A DNA stretch of 36,905 nt from Anaerolineae bacterium (lineage in GTDB: Bacteria > Chloroflexota > Anaerolineae > Promineifilales > Promineifilaceae): contig WFSA01000144.1 in assembly GCA_015486215.1 (NCBI GenBank), forward strand, positions 1 through 36,905, given 5' to 3'. Shown piece after piece: positions 9,624-17,240 of this stretch; the first letter of the stretch is position 1, and each line of letters opens with the position of its first letter. Made by a program: the position numbers and the translations under genes. The notes beneath the pieces were generated by a model. The model worked only from the letters and a program-made list of their open reading frames with translations, had not been told where the DNA came from and searched no databases.

Positions 9624-9704
9624 AAAGCGGCCAGTTTGCATTGTTAGACGGGCGTGTAAGTTTTGTGAATTTACAGGTCTGTCCGTTGCCTAGTTGAAAA
9701 TATG

Positions 9705-9740
9705 AAGGGACAATTCCTTATTGGGATTGTCCCTTTTTTT
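9705..9740 (+). terminator. Rho-independent terminator of fhs
   Basis: A strong stem AAGGGACAAT...ATTGTCCCTT is followed by a T run ending at 9740. It overlaps an ATG at 9702, which is therefore an unlikely start for the next gene. Confidence 0.88.
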
Positions 9741-9758
9741 GTGTACCGACCTCCTTCT

Positions 9759-11486
9759 ATGAAAAAACGATACCCGTTCTTCCTCCTATTACTCTTTTTT
9801 ACCAGCAGCATTTATGGTGATGAGATCGCGTCTAAATCTTATCTGCCTATCGTTACCAGTCAGAACAGCGGCGTGCCTGCCTATAAAACATACCTGCCCA
9901 TCATCAGCAAACAGCCAGTGGATGGGATGGTAGAAGGGCCAATCTGGGGAGTGAACTTCATCAATTCAGCGGAGGATTTGGCGGATGAGCAGCAGTTTCA
10001 AAATGGGTTATCGACAGGCGCGGCGTGGAATCGGTTTCCGCTTTATTGGCACTCTATCGAAACAAGCCCCGCCGTTTTTGAATGGACAGACCAAGACAAA
10101 GCGGTTATCAACGACATCACGCACGGCTTAAAGAGTGATGTGATCCTTTTAGGAACACCCGTCTTTTATTTGACTCATGCAGTGACAGATGAGGGAGGAG
10201 AAACGGCCGTTACCGCTCCTCTCCAATTAGCCAGCCCACAAGCGGCCGCCCCCATCGGTCTTTACGCCCCCATCTTCACCGATGGCAGCGACATTCCCGG
10301 CGCAGGCAAGCAGATCAATCCTGATAATAAATGGGCGCGGTTCGTGGAAACGGCCGTTAATCGGTACAAACCAAACGGCGTACTGGCACAAAGCGAAGGA
10401 TGGGCGACAGGCGTTGGCATCACCCATTGGGAGATGTGGAACGAGCCAGATTTAGATATATTCTGGAATAGTAGCGTAGACGAGTACGCCCGTCTGCTCA
10501 AAATAGGGTATACAGCCGCCAAACATGCCGATCCACAAGCGCAAATCATCTTTGCAGGATTAGCAAATAATTACGCCAAACTCAATTATTACAACGATGT
10601 GATGGCCGTCTACGATGCCGATCCGCAAGCCGCTTCTCACGCCTACTTCCACGATATTTTCGCCACTCACAGCTACTTTTACGCCCATAATTCATGGTAT
10701 CACGTCTACCGAGCCAATAATACCTTAAAAAAGAGAGGACTCGATAAACCAATCTGGCTCAACGAAACTGGCGTACGCGCATGGAATGATTATCCCGGCC
10801 CGCTATGGGATAGTCACAGCGGCTACAGTGCCACAATAGCTGAGCAGGCAGATTACACCATTCAAACCGCCCTGTACGCGATATATGCTGGAGCCGATGC
10901 AATTTTCCATTTCCAACTGTATGATGGCTGCGGCAACCAGCCACAAGGAACTGATTTCCCCGTCCATCATGGCGAACTTTGCAACGCAGAAGGCAATCTC
11001 ATCGACAATCCCGCCTTCCCCTGCGGTGGAGATGCGAATGGATTATTCAGCAATCCCACCGATGCCGCCTGTTTCAGACAGCATCCATCCCCTGAATCGC
11101 CGCGCAAAAACTTCGCCGCCTTCACTCTATTAACAACCTATCTGCAAAATGTAAAACCAATATGGCGATCACGGCCGGGTGGGGACGATCCGTATAATGG
11201 GCCGCAGGAACTCATCGCCTTTTACCGTCCAGAGACGAATCAACGCATTATTGGCATGTGGGCACGCTTTGGAGAGGCGCAAACGGCCGTCATCACCACA
11301 ACAAACGCGGACGGCAAAGGGATGCTCGTCTCGGTAGACGGAACGACGCAGGAGATAACGGCCGTCAATGACGTGTTCACCATCGACCTCCCCGCCGCAA
11401 CCAACCAAAATATGCCCGGCAATCCCGATCTGTATGCCATTGGGGGACGGCCGTTTTTGCTCATCGAAACGGACACCCTGGAATGA
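9759..11486 (+). CDS. Secreted clan-A glycoside hydrolase (GH39/GH5-like)
   Basis: The 575-residue protein begins with a classic signal peptide (MKKRYPFFLLLLFF..., cleavage near SIYG-DE). Two short motifs, SYLPIV and TYLPII, follow within 35 residues. The TIM-barrel part has WEMWNEPD (acid/base Glu) and IWLNETGV (likely nucleophile Glu), the pair typical of clan GH-A enzymes. The spacing and the YTAAKHADPQAQI stretch resemble GH39-like proteins. The sugar substrate is unknown. The in-frame ATG at 9702 would place the start inside the fhs terminator, so 9759 is chosen; no clear Shine-Dalgarno site precedes it. The gene has five ACGGCCGT copies. Confidence 0.8.
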   Translation: MKKRYPFFLLLLFFTSSIYGDEIASKSYLPIVTSQNSGVPAYKTYLPIISKQPVDGMVEGPIWGVNFINSAEDLADEQQFQNGLSTGAAWNRFPLYWHSIETSPAVFEWTDQDKAVINDITHGLKSDVILLGTPVFYLTHAVTDEGGETAVTAPLQLASPQAAAPIGLYAPIFTDGSDIPGAGKQINPDNKWARFVETAVNRYKPNGVLAQSEGWATGVGITHWEMWNEPDLDIFWNSSVDEYARLLKIGYTAAKHADPQAQIIFAGLANNYAKLNYYNDVMAVYDADPQAASHAYFHDIFATHSYFYAHNSWYHVYRANNTLKKRGLDKPIWLNETGVRAWNDYPGPLWDSHSGYSATIAEQADYTIQTALYAIYAGADAIFHFQLYDGCGNQPQGTDFPVHHGELCNAEGNLIDNPAFPCGGDANGLFSNPTDAACFRQHPSPESPRKNFAAFTLLTTYLQNVKPIWRSRPGGDDPYNGPQELIAFYRPETNQRIIGMWARFGEAQTAVITTTNADGKGMLVSVDGTTQEITAVNDVFTIDLPAATNQNMPGNPDLYAIGGRPFLLIETDTLE

Positions 11487-11515
11487 TCCCATTCGCCCGC
11501 CCGTCGCCCGCAACG

Positions 11516-11521
11516 TATAAT
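11516..11521 (+). promoter_or_regulatory. -10 box TATAAT placed for a leaderless murJ mRNA
   Basis: TATAAT ends 7 bases before ATG 11529, so transcription would start at or next to the start codon. No Shine-Dalgarno sequence is present. No good -35 element was identified. Confidence 0.45.
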
Positions 11522-11528
11522 CCCGCCA

Positions 11529-13112
11529 ATGTCTACCCCCAATGAACAACACACACGCCGACAAGTTTTCCGAGCGGCAGGATTAGTCGCAACGGCCGTT
11601 CTAATCAGTCGCATCATCGGATTAGTGCGCGATATGGTCACCAAAAATTATCTCGGCGCACTCACGCTCGAAGCGACCGCGTATGATGCCGCCAATCGTC
11701 TGCCCGAAACAATATTTTTCGTCATCGCGGGCGGGGCGATTGGATCCGCCTTCATCCCCGCCTTCACTGGATATTTCACCCGTAAGGATGACACGGGCGG
11801 ATGGCGGCTCTTTTCAGCCATCATCAATCTGCTCACCATCACCGTCGCCGTGATCGCGGGCATCGCCATCCTTTTTGCCCCCCAATACGTCATTTTTTTC
11901 ATGGGCGATCTCGTCGCTGACAATCCAGACTTATTACAAATGAGCGTCAAATTGATGCGGATTATGCTCCTCTCCCCCATCATTTTTGCCGCCAGCGGCG
12001 TGATTATGGGCGCATTGAACGCCCGTCAACATTTCCTGCTGCCCGCCCTCGCCCCCATCGTTTACAATGTGGGCATTATCATCGGTGCAATCTCATGGGC
12101 GGCGATGGGACGCGAGCCAGTCGTCGGCTTGGCGATCGGCACGGTGGGAGGGGCGATGGCACATTTGCTCATCCAATTACCGGGATTACGGCAAAAACGA
12201 GCGCGGTACACGGCCGTTTTTACCCTCCGCGACAAAGGGGTGCAGCAAGTCCTACGCCTGATGGCTCCACGCGTACTCGGCCTCTCATTCAGTGAGCTGA
12301 ATTATTTCATCATCCTCTACCTCACCGACAGTATGCCGATAGGCAGTTACGTCGCCGTCATCACCGCCTCCCGCCTCATGCGGCTGCCGCTCGGCATCAT
12401 CGGCCAAGCGATGGGCATCGCCGCCTTCCCGACGATGGCAACGCTGGCCGCCAAAGGCGCGTTCGACCAGATGCGCCAAATCCTGAGCGATTCCCTGCGC
12501 CTGCTCCTCTTTTTCGGGCTGCCCTCCGTCATCTGGCTGGCACTGCTTTCCAAACCGCTCATCACACTGCTATACGAAAGGAACAAATTCGGTGCAGACG
12601 ATACGGCCATCGTCGCCCCCGTGTTGACGCTGTTAGCGTTCAGCATTCCCGCGCTGATGACGCTGGAGATTGTCAACCGTGCTTTCTACTCGCTCAACGA
12701 CACCATCACCCCCGTCGTTGTCGGGCTGGCGCAAATGATATTGATGTGGCTCTTTAGTTTTGGGTTGGCAACGGCCGTTTTTCCCTATTTCGGCTGGATG
12801 CCAGTCAATGGACTCTCGTTAGCCTTCACTCTATCCAATTATGTCGAAGCAGGGCTTTTGCTCTGGCTGCTACGGGGCAAAATGGGAGGGATCAACGGCC
12901 GTTCCCTCCTCAACGGCGCGTGGCGCATGGGCACATCTGCGGCAACGATGGTGATCGCGATCCTATTAACCAATACGCAGCTCCCCGCCGCCGCCCCGCT
13001 ATTCCACCTTCTAATCGCTGGCAGTATCGGCGGTCTCACCTATCTAACCACCGCCCGCCTCCTCCGTACCACTGAGCTAGAACAACTCATCACCCTATTA
13101 CGCCGCCGATAG
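11529..13112 (+). CDS. murJ: MurJ/MviN-family lipid II flippase
   Basis: The 527-residue multi-pass membrane protein has about 14 helices. The N-terminal signature SRIIGLVRDMVTKNYLG, then AYDAANRLPETIFFVIAGGAIGSAFIPAF, is typical of MurJ, which flips lipid-linked peptidoglycan precursor across the inner membrane. VNRAFYSLNDTITPV in the second half fits as well. The gene starts 42 bases after the glycoside hydrolase gene but probably has its own promoter (TATAAT at 11516). It carries four ACGGCCGT copies. Assignment to the MOP superfamily is firm. The physiological role in peptidoglycan synthesis is inferred from the family. Confidence 0.92.
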   Translation: MSTPNEQHTRRQVFRAAGLVATAVLISRIIGLVRDMVTKNYLGALTLEATAYDAANRLPETIFFVIAGGAIGSAFIPAFTGYFTRKDDTGGWRLFSAIINLLTITVAVIAGIAILFAPQYVIFFMGDLVADNPDLLQMSVKLMRIMLLSPIIFAASGVIMGALNARQHFLLPALAPIVYNVGIIIGAISWAAMGREPVVGLAIGTVGGAMAHLLIQLPGLRQKRARYTAVFTLRDKGVQQVLRLMAPRVLGLSFSELNYFIILYLTDSMPIGSYVAVITASRLMRLPLGIIGQAMGIAAFPTMATLAAKGAFDQMRQILSDSLRLLLFFGLPSVIWLALLSKPLITLLYERNKFGADDTAIVAPVLTLLAFSIPALMTLEIVNRAFYSLNDTITPVVVGLAQMILMWLFSFGLATAVFPYFGWMPVNGLSLAFTLSNYVEAGLLLWLLRGKMGGINGRSLLNGAWRMGTSAATMVIAILLTNTQLPAAAPLFHLLIAGSIGGLTYLTTARLLRTTELEQLITLLRRR

Positions 13113-13136
13113 CCAACGGGTAAAATGCAGATGAAC

Positions 13137-13243
13137 GTAACTTCTCAAAAAGTGCTAATTAGGAAAGGAACGAATTTACTCGACTGACATAATTTGTTCC
13201 TTTCTTAATTAGGTGTACTCACCCCGAAATACTGAGAAGATAC
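13137..13243. mobile_element. Family-2 MITE, copy a (107 bp)
   Basis: Starts GTAACTTCTCAAAAAG and ends ACTGAGAAGATAC, nearly the same ends as family 1. Its centre is different: AATTAGGAAAGGAACGAA, then an inverted TTGTTCCTTTCTTAATT. No target duplication was found for this copy. Confidence 0.75.
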
Positions 13244-13372
13244 AATAAAAAGATCAAAATCAATGAAATTCGCGTAATCAGTGTCCAACTCCAAAACAAG
13301 ATCATCAATTTTCTATAAAAGATGCGGGTACAATCGCCCTGTTGCAACTTCGCCACTTTGCCCACTTTGCTT

Positions 13373-13378
13373 TACAAT
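13373..13378 (+). promoter_or_regulatory. -10-like TACAAT for a leaderless kinase mRNA
   Basis: TACAAT ends 6 bases before ATG 13385, and there is no Shine-Dalgarno sequence. This is the same geometry as at murJ. It supports 13385 rather than the in-frame ATG at 13322 as the start. Confidence 0.4.
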
Positions 13379-13384
13379 TTCCCC

Positions 13385-14518
13385 ATGCACGAAGAACCAA
13401 TTATTCTCAACGGCCGTTACGAACTTTTAGAACGTATCGGTAGCGGCGGTATGGCTGTCGTTTACAAAGCGACCGACCACACTTTAGGGCGGACAGTTGC
13501 CATCAAGCTGATGCACCAAAGTTTGACCAACGACCCCGATTTCCTGCGCCGCTTTCAACAAGAGGCTCATGCCGCCGCCAACCTCACCCATCCGCGCATC
13601 GTCACCGTTCACGACACCGGGCAAGACGGCCGTCGTCACTATATCGTGATGGAATATGTAGCTGGGCGGACACTCAAAGATATTATCCGCAGCTACAATG
13701 CTGACAAGAAGCTACTGCCCGTCAACCGCACCCTCGCCCTCATCCAACAAGTATGTGAAGGGATTGGCTACGCTCATCGTTCCAAAATTGTTCATTGTGA
13801 CATCAAGCCGCAAAACATTCTCATCACCCCTGATGATCGAGTCAAGGTGGCTGATTTTGGCATCGCCCGCGCTCTCAGCAAAATGAATAATGAGACGAAC
13901 GACAGCATGGTATGGGGGACACCCCAATACTTTTCACCTGAACAGGCGATGGGCGAAGCGGTCACCCCCGCCAGCGATGTATACTCCATCGGCATCTTGC
14001 TTTTTGAAACATTGACCGGCGTACTGCCCTTCACAGGTGAAGATGGAAGATCCGTAGCAATGAAGCATCTGCAAGAGCCGCCGCCGATGGTTGATTCGCT
14101 CAACACGGCCGTCTCCCCCCATCTCTCCCAAATTGTCAATAAATTATTATCAAAGGAGCCGTCAGCACGGTATCGCACGGCGGGGCAGCTCGCCCGCATT
14201 CTGCACAGTTACCGCCAAGCGCATCCGCACAGCGTCGTCACCCCAATGCGCCAATCCACCGCCAAAGAGCGCGTCGTTTCCCCCTCCATCTCTCTCAAAG
14301 CAGAGACTCGTCCAACAGCTGTCGCTGCGCCTAAAGTGACCAAACGGAAAAAGAAAAATAGGGTGACAGCCGTAAAAAAACCAATCATTTCTAAAACGAC
14401 GGCCGTTGACCAAACGGCCGTTGACCAAACGGCCGTCATACTAGGCCTCATCACCCTCGTTGCCCTGCTCGGCCTCATTCCACTCTGGTTTATGGTATAT
14501 CAGGCATGGAGTGGATGA
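13385..14518 (+). CDS. Membrane-anchored Ser/Thr protein kinase (PknB-type)
   Basis: The 377-residue protein has a kinase domain (about 10-270): glycine loop GSGGMAVVY, ATP-binding Lys41 in VAIK, catalytic HCDIKPQN, DFG and the SPEQ segment. The usual HRD arginine is Cys, so by the usual rule it is a non-RD kinase; activation-loop control may differ. A basic, low-complexity linker (KRKKKNR) leads to one C-terminal helix (VILGLITLVALLGLIPLWF) with almost nothing outside, so no PASTA sensor is present. The linker contains TAVDQTAVDQTAV, coded by a 15-bp tandem repeat. Its position between murJ and an acetyltransferase hints at envelope control, which is inference only. It has six ACGGCCGT copies. 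Confidence 0.9.
   Translation: MHEEPIILNGRYELLERIGSGGMAVVYKATDHTLGRTVAIKLMHQSLTNDPDFLRRFQQEAHAAANLTHPRIVTVHDTGQDGRRHYIVMEYVAGRTLKDIIRSYNADKKLLPVNRTLALIQQVCEGIGYAHRSKIVHCDIKPQNILITPDDRVKVADFGIARALSKMNNETNDSMVWGTPQYFSPEQAMGEAVTPASDVYSIGILLFETLTGVLPFTGEDGRSVAMKHLQEPPPMVDSLNTAVSPHLSQIVNKLLSKEPSARYRTAGQLARILHSYRQAHPHSVVTPMRQSTAKERVVSPSISLKAETRPTAVAAPKVTKRKKKNRVTAVKKPIISKTTAVDQTAVDQTAVILGLITLVALLGLIPLWFMVYQAWSG
14399..14436 (+). repeat. 15-bp tandem repeat carrying the ACGGCCGT octamer
   Basis: The unit ACGGCCGTTGACCAA occurs twice, followed by a third ACGGCCGT, inside the kinase gene and in frame (T-A-V-D-Q). It probably arose by slippage or local duplication in a tolerant linker. Confidence 0.85.
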
Positions 14519-14571
14519 ACGAGCGGCCCGTTTGCAAACGGGCATGTTTGCAGATTTATAGGATATGTTTG

Positions 14572-15147
14572 ATGAGTTTATTTATTCGTCCAGCAACGCT
14601 TGATGATCTGCCCCACTGTATGGAGATTGAACGGGGGTACGAAACGTCTGAAATTTGGCAGATAGAGCCGCGACGGGGAAACGGCCGTCTCTCCATCACC
14701 TTCCAAGAGATCTATTTACCCCACCCAGCCCCTATCGCCTACCCCTACAGCCGCGAACAATTACATGAACGATGGCAGCAACGGGTAGAAAGTTTTTTCG
14801 TGATAGAAAAAGAGACGCGCGGGCAGGATGAAAACCCGCTTTGCGGCTATGTCAACGGCTGGGCAGACAAAGTAGACAGCATCATCTGGATAGGTGACCT
14901 CATCGTTGACCCCGCCTATCGACGGCAGACGCATGGAAGCGCATTGCTAGCCGCGATCCGTCAATGGGGGCGCACACAAGAGACAAACAGCGGGCGGCGT
15001 GCCAGCCGATTAATGGCCGCTTTGCAAACTCAAAACAGCCCCGCCATCCATTTTTACCGTGAACAAGGATTCTCCTTCTACGGCTTCCATGAGCAACAGT
15101 TCCAATCAGGGGATGCAGCTCTCTATTTTGGCATCAAACTAAAGTAA
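14572..15147 (+). CDS. GNAT-family N-acetyltransferase
   Basis: The 192-residue protein has an acetyl-CoA-binding core: IIWIGDLIVDPAYRRQTHGSALLAA (motif A, residues about 103-127), then AIHFYREQGFSFYGF (motif B), as in GNAT enzymes. The acceptor (protein N-terminus, amine or antibiotic) cannot be told. Two upstream in-frame ATGs overlap the end of the kinase gene; ATG 14572 begins exactly at the family-typical LFIRPATLDD and follows AGGA. The next gene starts 2 bases after its stop, so the two are likely co-transcribed. Confidence 0.85.
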   Translation: MSLFIRPATLDDLPHCMEIERGYETSEIWQIEPRRGNGRLSITFQEIYLPHPAPIAYPYSREQLHERWQQRVESFFVIEKETRGQDENPLCGYVNGWADKVDSIIWIGDLIVDPAYRRQTHGSALLAAIRQWGRTQETNSGRRASRLMAALQTQNSPAIHFYREQGFSFYGFHEQQFQSGDAALYFGIKLK

Positions 15148-15149
15148 TA

Positions 15150-17078
15150 ATGATTGAATTTCTCGCCCTGTTAAACGACGTTTTACAAGCTGTTATCGTC
15201 ATCTTCGGAACTGCCGTCGTCCTCTACCACCTCAGCCGCGCCGCACGCTCTGCCATTATCCGCCCCTTCACCGGCTTGATCGGCTTTGTCGTCATCGTCT
15301 ATCTAGCTGAACTACTCGTCAGCCGCATCCTTAATCCACAATCCGCCCATAGCTGGCTGCGGCTCGAATGGATCGGCATCACCCTCGTCCCCGCCGCCCA
15401 ATTCCACCTCTCCTACGCCCTGCTGGCGACGACAGGAGAGCGAGGCCGCCGCTACTCCCTTTTCGTCTGGAGCAGCTATCTGCTCGGCCTTTCCTTTCTC
15501 ATCCTCGCCCTCTTTACCGATCTCATCGTCGGTGACATCGTACCGTCAAGCCGCGCTCCTCACCTCAGCCGCAGCCCGTTCTTTTGGACATTTACCCTTT
15601 ATTTTTGGATCGTGGCCGCGCTCTCTATGCGAAATGTCTGGCGGGCGCGTGAACGGACATTAACCAGCCTGACCAAACAGCGAATGAGCATCACGCTAGC
15701 CGCCTTTTTAGCTGCTCCCTTAGCCGTTTTTCCCTATCTCATCATCACCGACAGCCGCGGGCAGGACGAATCCGTCTTCTTTTGGATCATCGTCATCGCT
15801 GGCAATTTGGCGGTGGGCGGCATGTTCGCCCTGCTCACCTCCCATCTCGTCTATTTTGATGCCGATTCGCCCGACCGCGTCATCCGCGTACGCCTCTTCA
15901 AATATATGGCACGTGTGCCATTGACAGCGACAACCGTCCTGCTCGTCTACGTCCTCGTCAGCCGCAACGATCCAGTGATGGGGCTGCCGCTGGAAGTGGC
16001 ATTAGGCTTTGCGATGGTGGCGACGGTGATGTTGATGGGATGGGGGATCAATGAGTGGAAACGGCCGTTGGAACGGCTCTTCGCCCTCAACGACAACCCT
16101 GATGTGCGCCGCATACAACAGTTGAGCGAGCGGCTGCTGACGACGAACGACCTGCACCAATTCTTAGAAAGTGTATTGGCCGCAGGCTGTGAAGTGATAC
16201 GGACACCGACCGCCTTTGTCGCCGCCATCACCGCCGAAGGGCCTCAGTTGGAAGCGGTCGTCGGCCATCTCGTCCATCCTGAGACGGCGTTAAAAACGGC
16301 CGATTTGCACCACCTCGCCCAGACAGGAGCGGGCAACGGCGACTATCCTAATTTACGCACGGTCGGCAACTTCATCATTTGGCGCGATTTTTGGCTGCAT
16401 CCGTTATATAATAAAAAGCAGGATTTAATGCTCGGCATTTTTGGCATCCGCGCCCGCGCTGAAGAGCCGGATTTGAGCGAAGAAGAGACGGCCGTTTTTA
16501 GTCGGCTCATCCACCAAGCGGAGTCGGCCTTAGAAGACCGCATCCTGCAGCAAGAGGTATTCGTCACCGTCGAAGGGTTGTTGCCCGAAATTTCAGCCTT
16601 GCAGCAACGGCGGCGCAAAGCGGCGTTTGGCGGCCTGCCCATCCTCACCGCCGAAGATACGCCGCATGACGATTTGCTCACAGATGATCCCGCCTTCAGC
16701 AAGATGGTCAAAGATGCGCTTTCCCATTATTGGGGCGGCCCCAAATTAACGGACAGCCCACTCATACGGCTAAAGATCGTACAACGGGCGTTGAAAGATC
16801 ATGATACGCCGCAGAACGCGCTCCGCGCCACGCTGGTAGACGCGATAGAGCTGCAAAAGCCTGAAAGTCAGCGCAGTATGACCACCAGCGAGTGGATTTT
16901 GTACAATATATTGGAACTGAAATTCCTACAAGGCAAACGGGTACGGGATGTCGCCCGCCGCCTAGCGATGAGTGAATCCGATCTATACCGCAAACAGCGG
17001 ATAGCGATTGAAAATGTAGCCCAAAGCATGAGCCAAATGGAAGAGGCGATCATTAATAATGAAGCATCTTCTCAATAA
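15150..17078 (+). CDS. 7TM-GAF-like-HTH membrane regulator without a kinase domain
   Basis: The 642-residue protein opens with seven to eight membrane helices (residues 1-315), similar in style to the N-terminal 7TM sensor region of some histidine kinases. A GAF-like part follows (about 325-470; YNKKQDLMLGIFGIRARAEEPDLSEEETAVF). The chain ends with a helix-turn-helix-like segment (about 598-625; VRDVARRLAMSESDLYRKQ), similar in style to sigma-70 region 4 or LuxR-type DNA-binding helices. There is no H-box or ATPase domain, so it may be a membrane-bound one-component regulator; this is inference. Its stop codon and last four residues (ASSQ) come from a MITE inserted at 17064. Without the insertion the gene would end ...INNEQ. 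It is likely in an operon with the acetyltransferase. Confidence 0.7.
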   Translation: MIEFLALLNDVLQAVIVIFGTAVVLYHLSRAARSAIIRPFTGLIGFVVIVYLAELLVSRILNPQSAHSWLRLEWIGITLVPAAQFHLSYALLATTGERGRRYSLFVWSSYLLGLSFLILALFTDLIVGDIVPSSRAPHLSRSPFFWTFTLYFWIVAALSMRNVWRARERTLTSLTKQRMSITLAAFLAAPLAVFPYLIITDSRGQDESVFFWIIVIAGNLAVGGMFALLTSHLVYFDADSPDRVIRVRLFKYMARVPLTATTVLLVYVLVSRNDPVMGLPLEVALGFAMVATVMLMGWGINEWKRPLERLFALNDNPDVRRIQQLSERLLTTNDLHQFLESVLAAGCEVIRTPTAFVAAITAEGPQLEAVVGHLVHPETALKTADLHHLAQTGAGNGDYPNLRTVGNFIIWRDFWLHPLYNKKQDLMLGIFGIRARAEEPDLSEEETAVFSRLIHQAESALEDRILQQEVFVTVEGLLPEISALQQRRRKAAFGGLPILTAEDTPHDDLLTDDPAFSKMVKDALSHYWGGPKLTDSPLIRLKIVQRALKDHDTPQNALRATLVDAIELQKPESQRSMTTSEWILYNILELKFLQGKRVRDVARRLAMSESDLYRKQRIAIENVAQSMSQMEEAIINNEASSQ

Positions 17079-17175
17079 ATCGTGAACAAGACTTGACAAA
17101 TTTCATCAGCACCTTATTTTACACGAGTACCATTAGGAAAATTTGTCAAGTCTCCCCAGAATACTGAGAAGATAC
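17064..17175. mobile_element. Family-1 MITE, copy C (112 bp), supplies a stop codon
   Basis: A full-length element from GCATCTTCTCAATAA to TACTGAGAAGATAC, flanked by the perfect 8-bp duplication ATAATGAA (17056-17063 and 17176-17183). Its first 15 bases encode A-S-S-Q-stop in frame with the upstream gene. Confidence 0.9.
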
Positions 17176-17192
17176 ATAATGAACAATAAATA

Positions 17193-17221
17193 ATGTGACT
17201 GGTACTTACCGGGTGCCAGTC
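17193..17221 (+). promoter_or_regulatory. Hairpin upstream of lysA
   Basis: GTGACTGGTAC and GTGCCAGTCAC pair over 11 positions (one T-G) around a short loop, ending about 20 bases before the lysA start. It is far too small for a lysine riboswitch. It could be a leader hairpin or another dispersed repeat. Confidence 0.4.
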
Positions 17222-17240
17222 ACCTGACGGATACTTAATT

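Noticed and set aside
9702-9758. Longer start for the glycoside hydrolase
   Set aside because: This start lies within the fhs terminator stem and would hide a good signal peptide beginning at 9759.
13137-13243. 8-bp target duplication for the family-2 copy before the kinase
   Set aside because: The flanks AGATGAAC and AATAAAAA do not match; only the copy at 29183 supports a duplication for this family.
17193-17240. Lysine riboswitch before lysA
   Set aside because: Only one small hairpin is present; the lysine riboswitch needs about 170 bases with five helices, and the space before the hairpin is a MITE.
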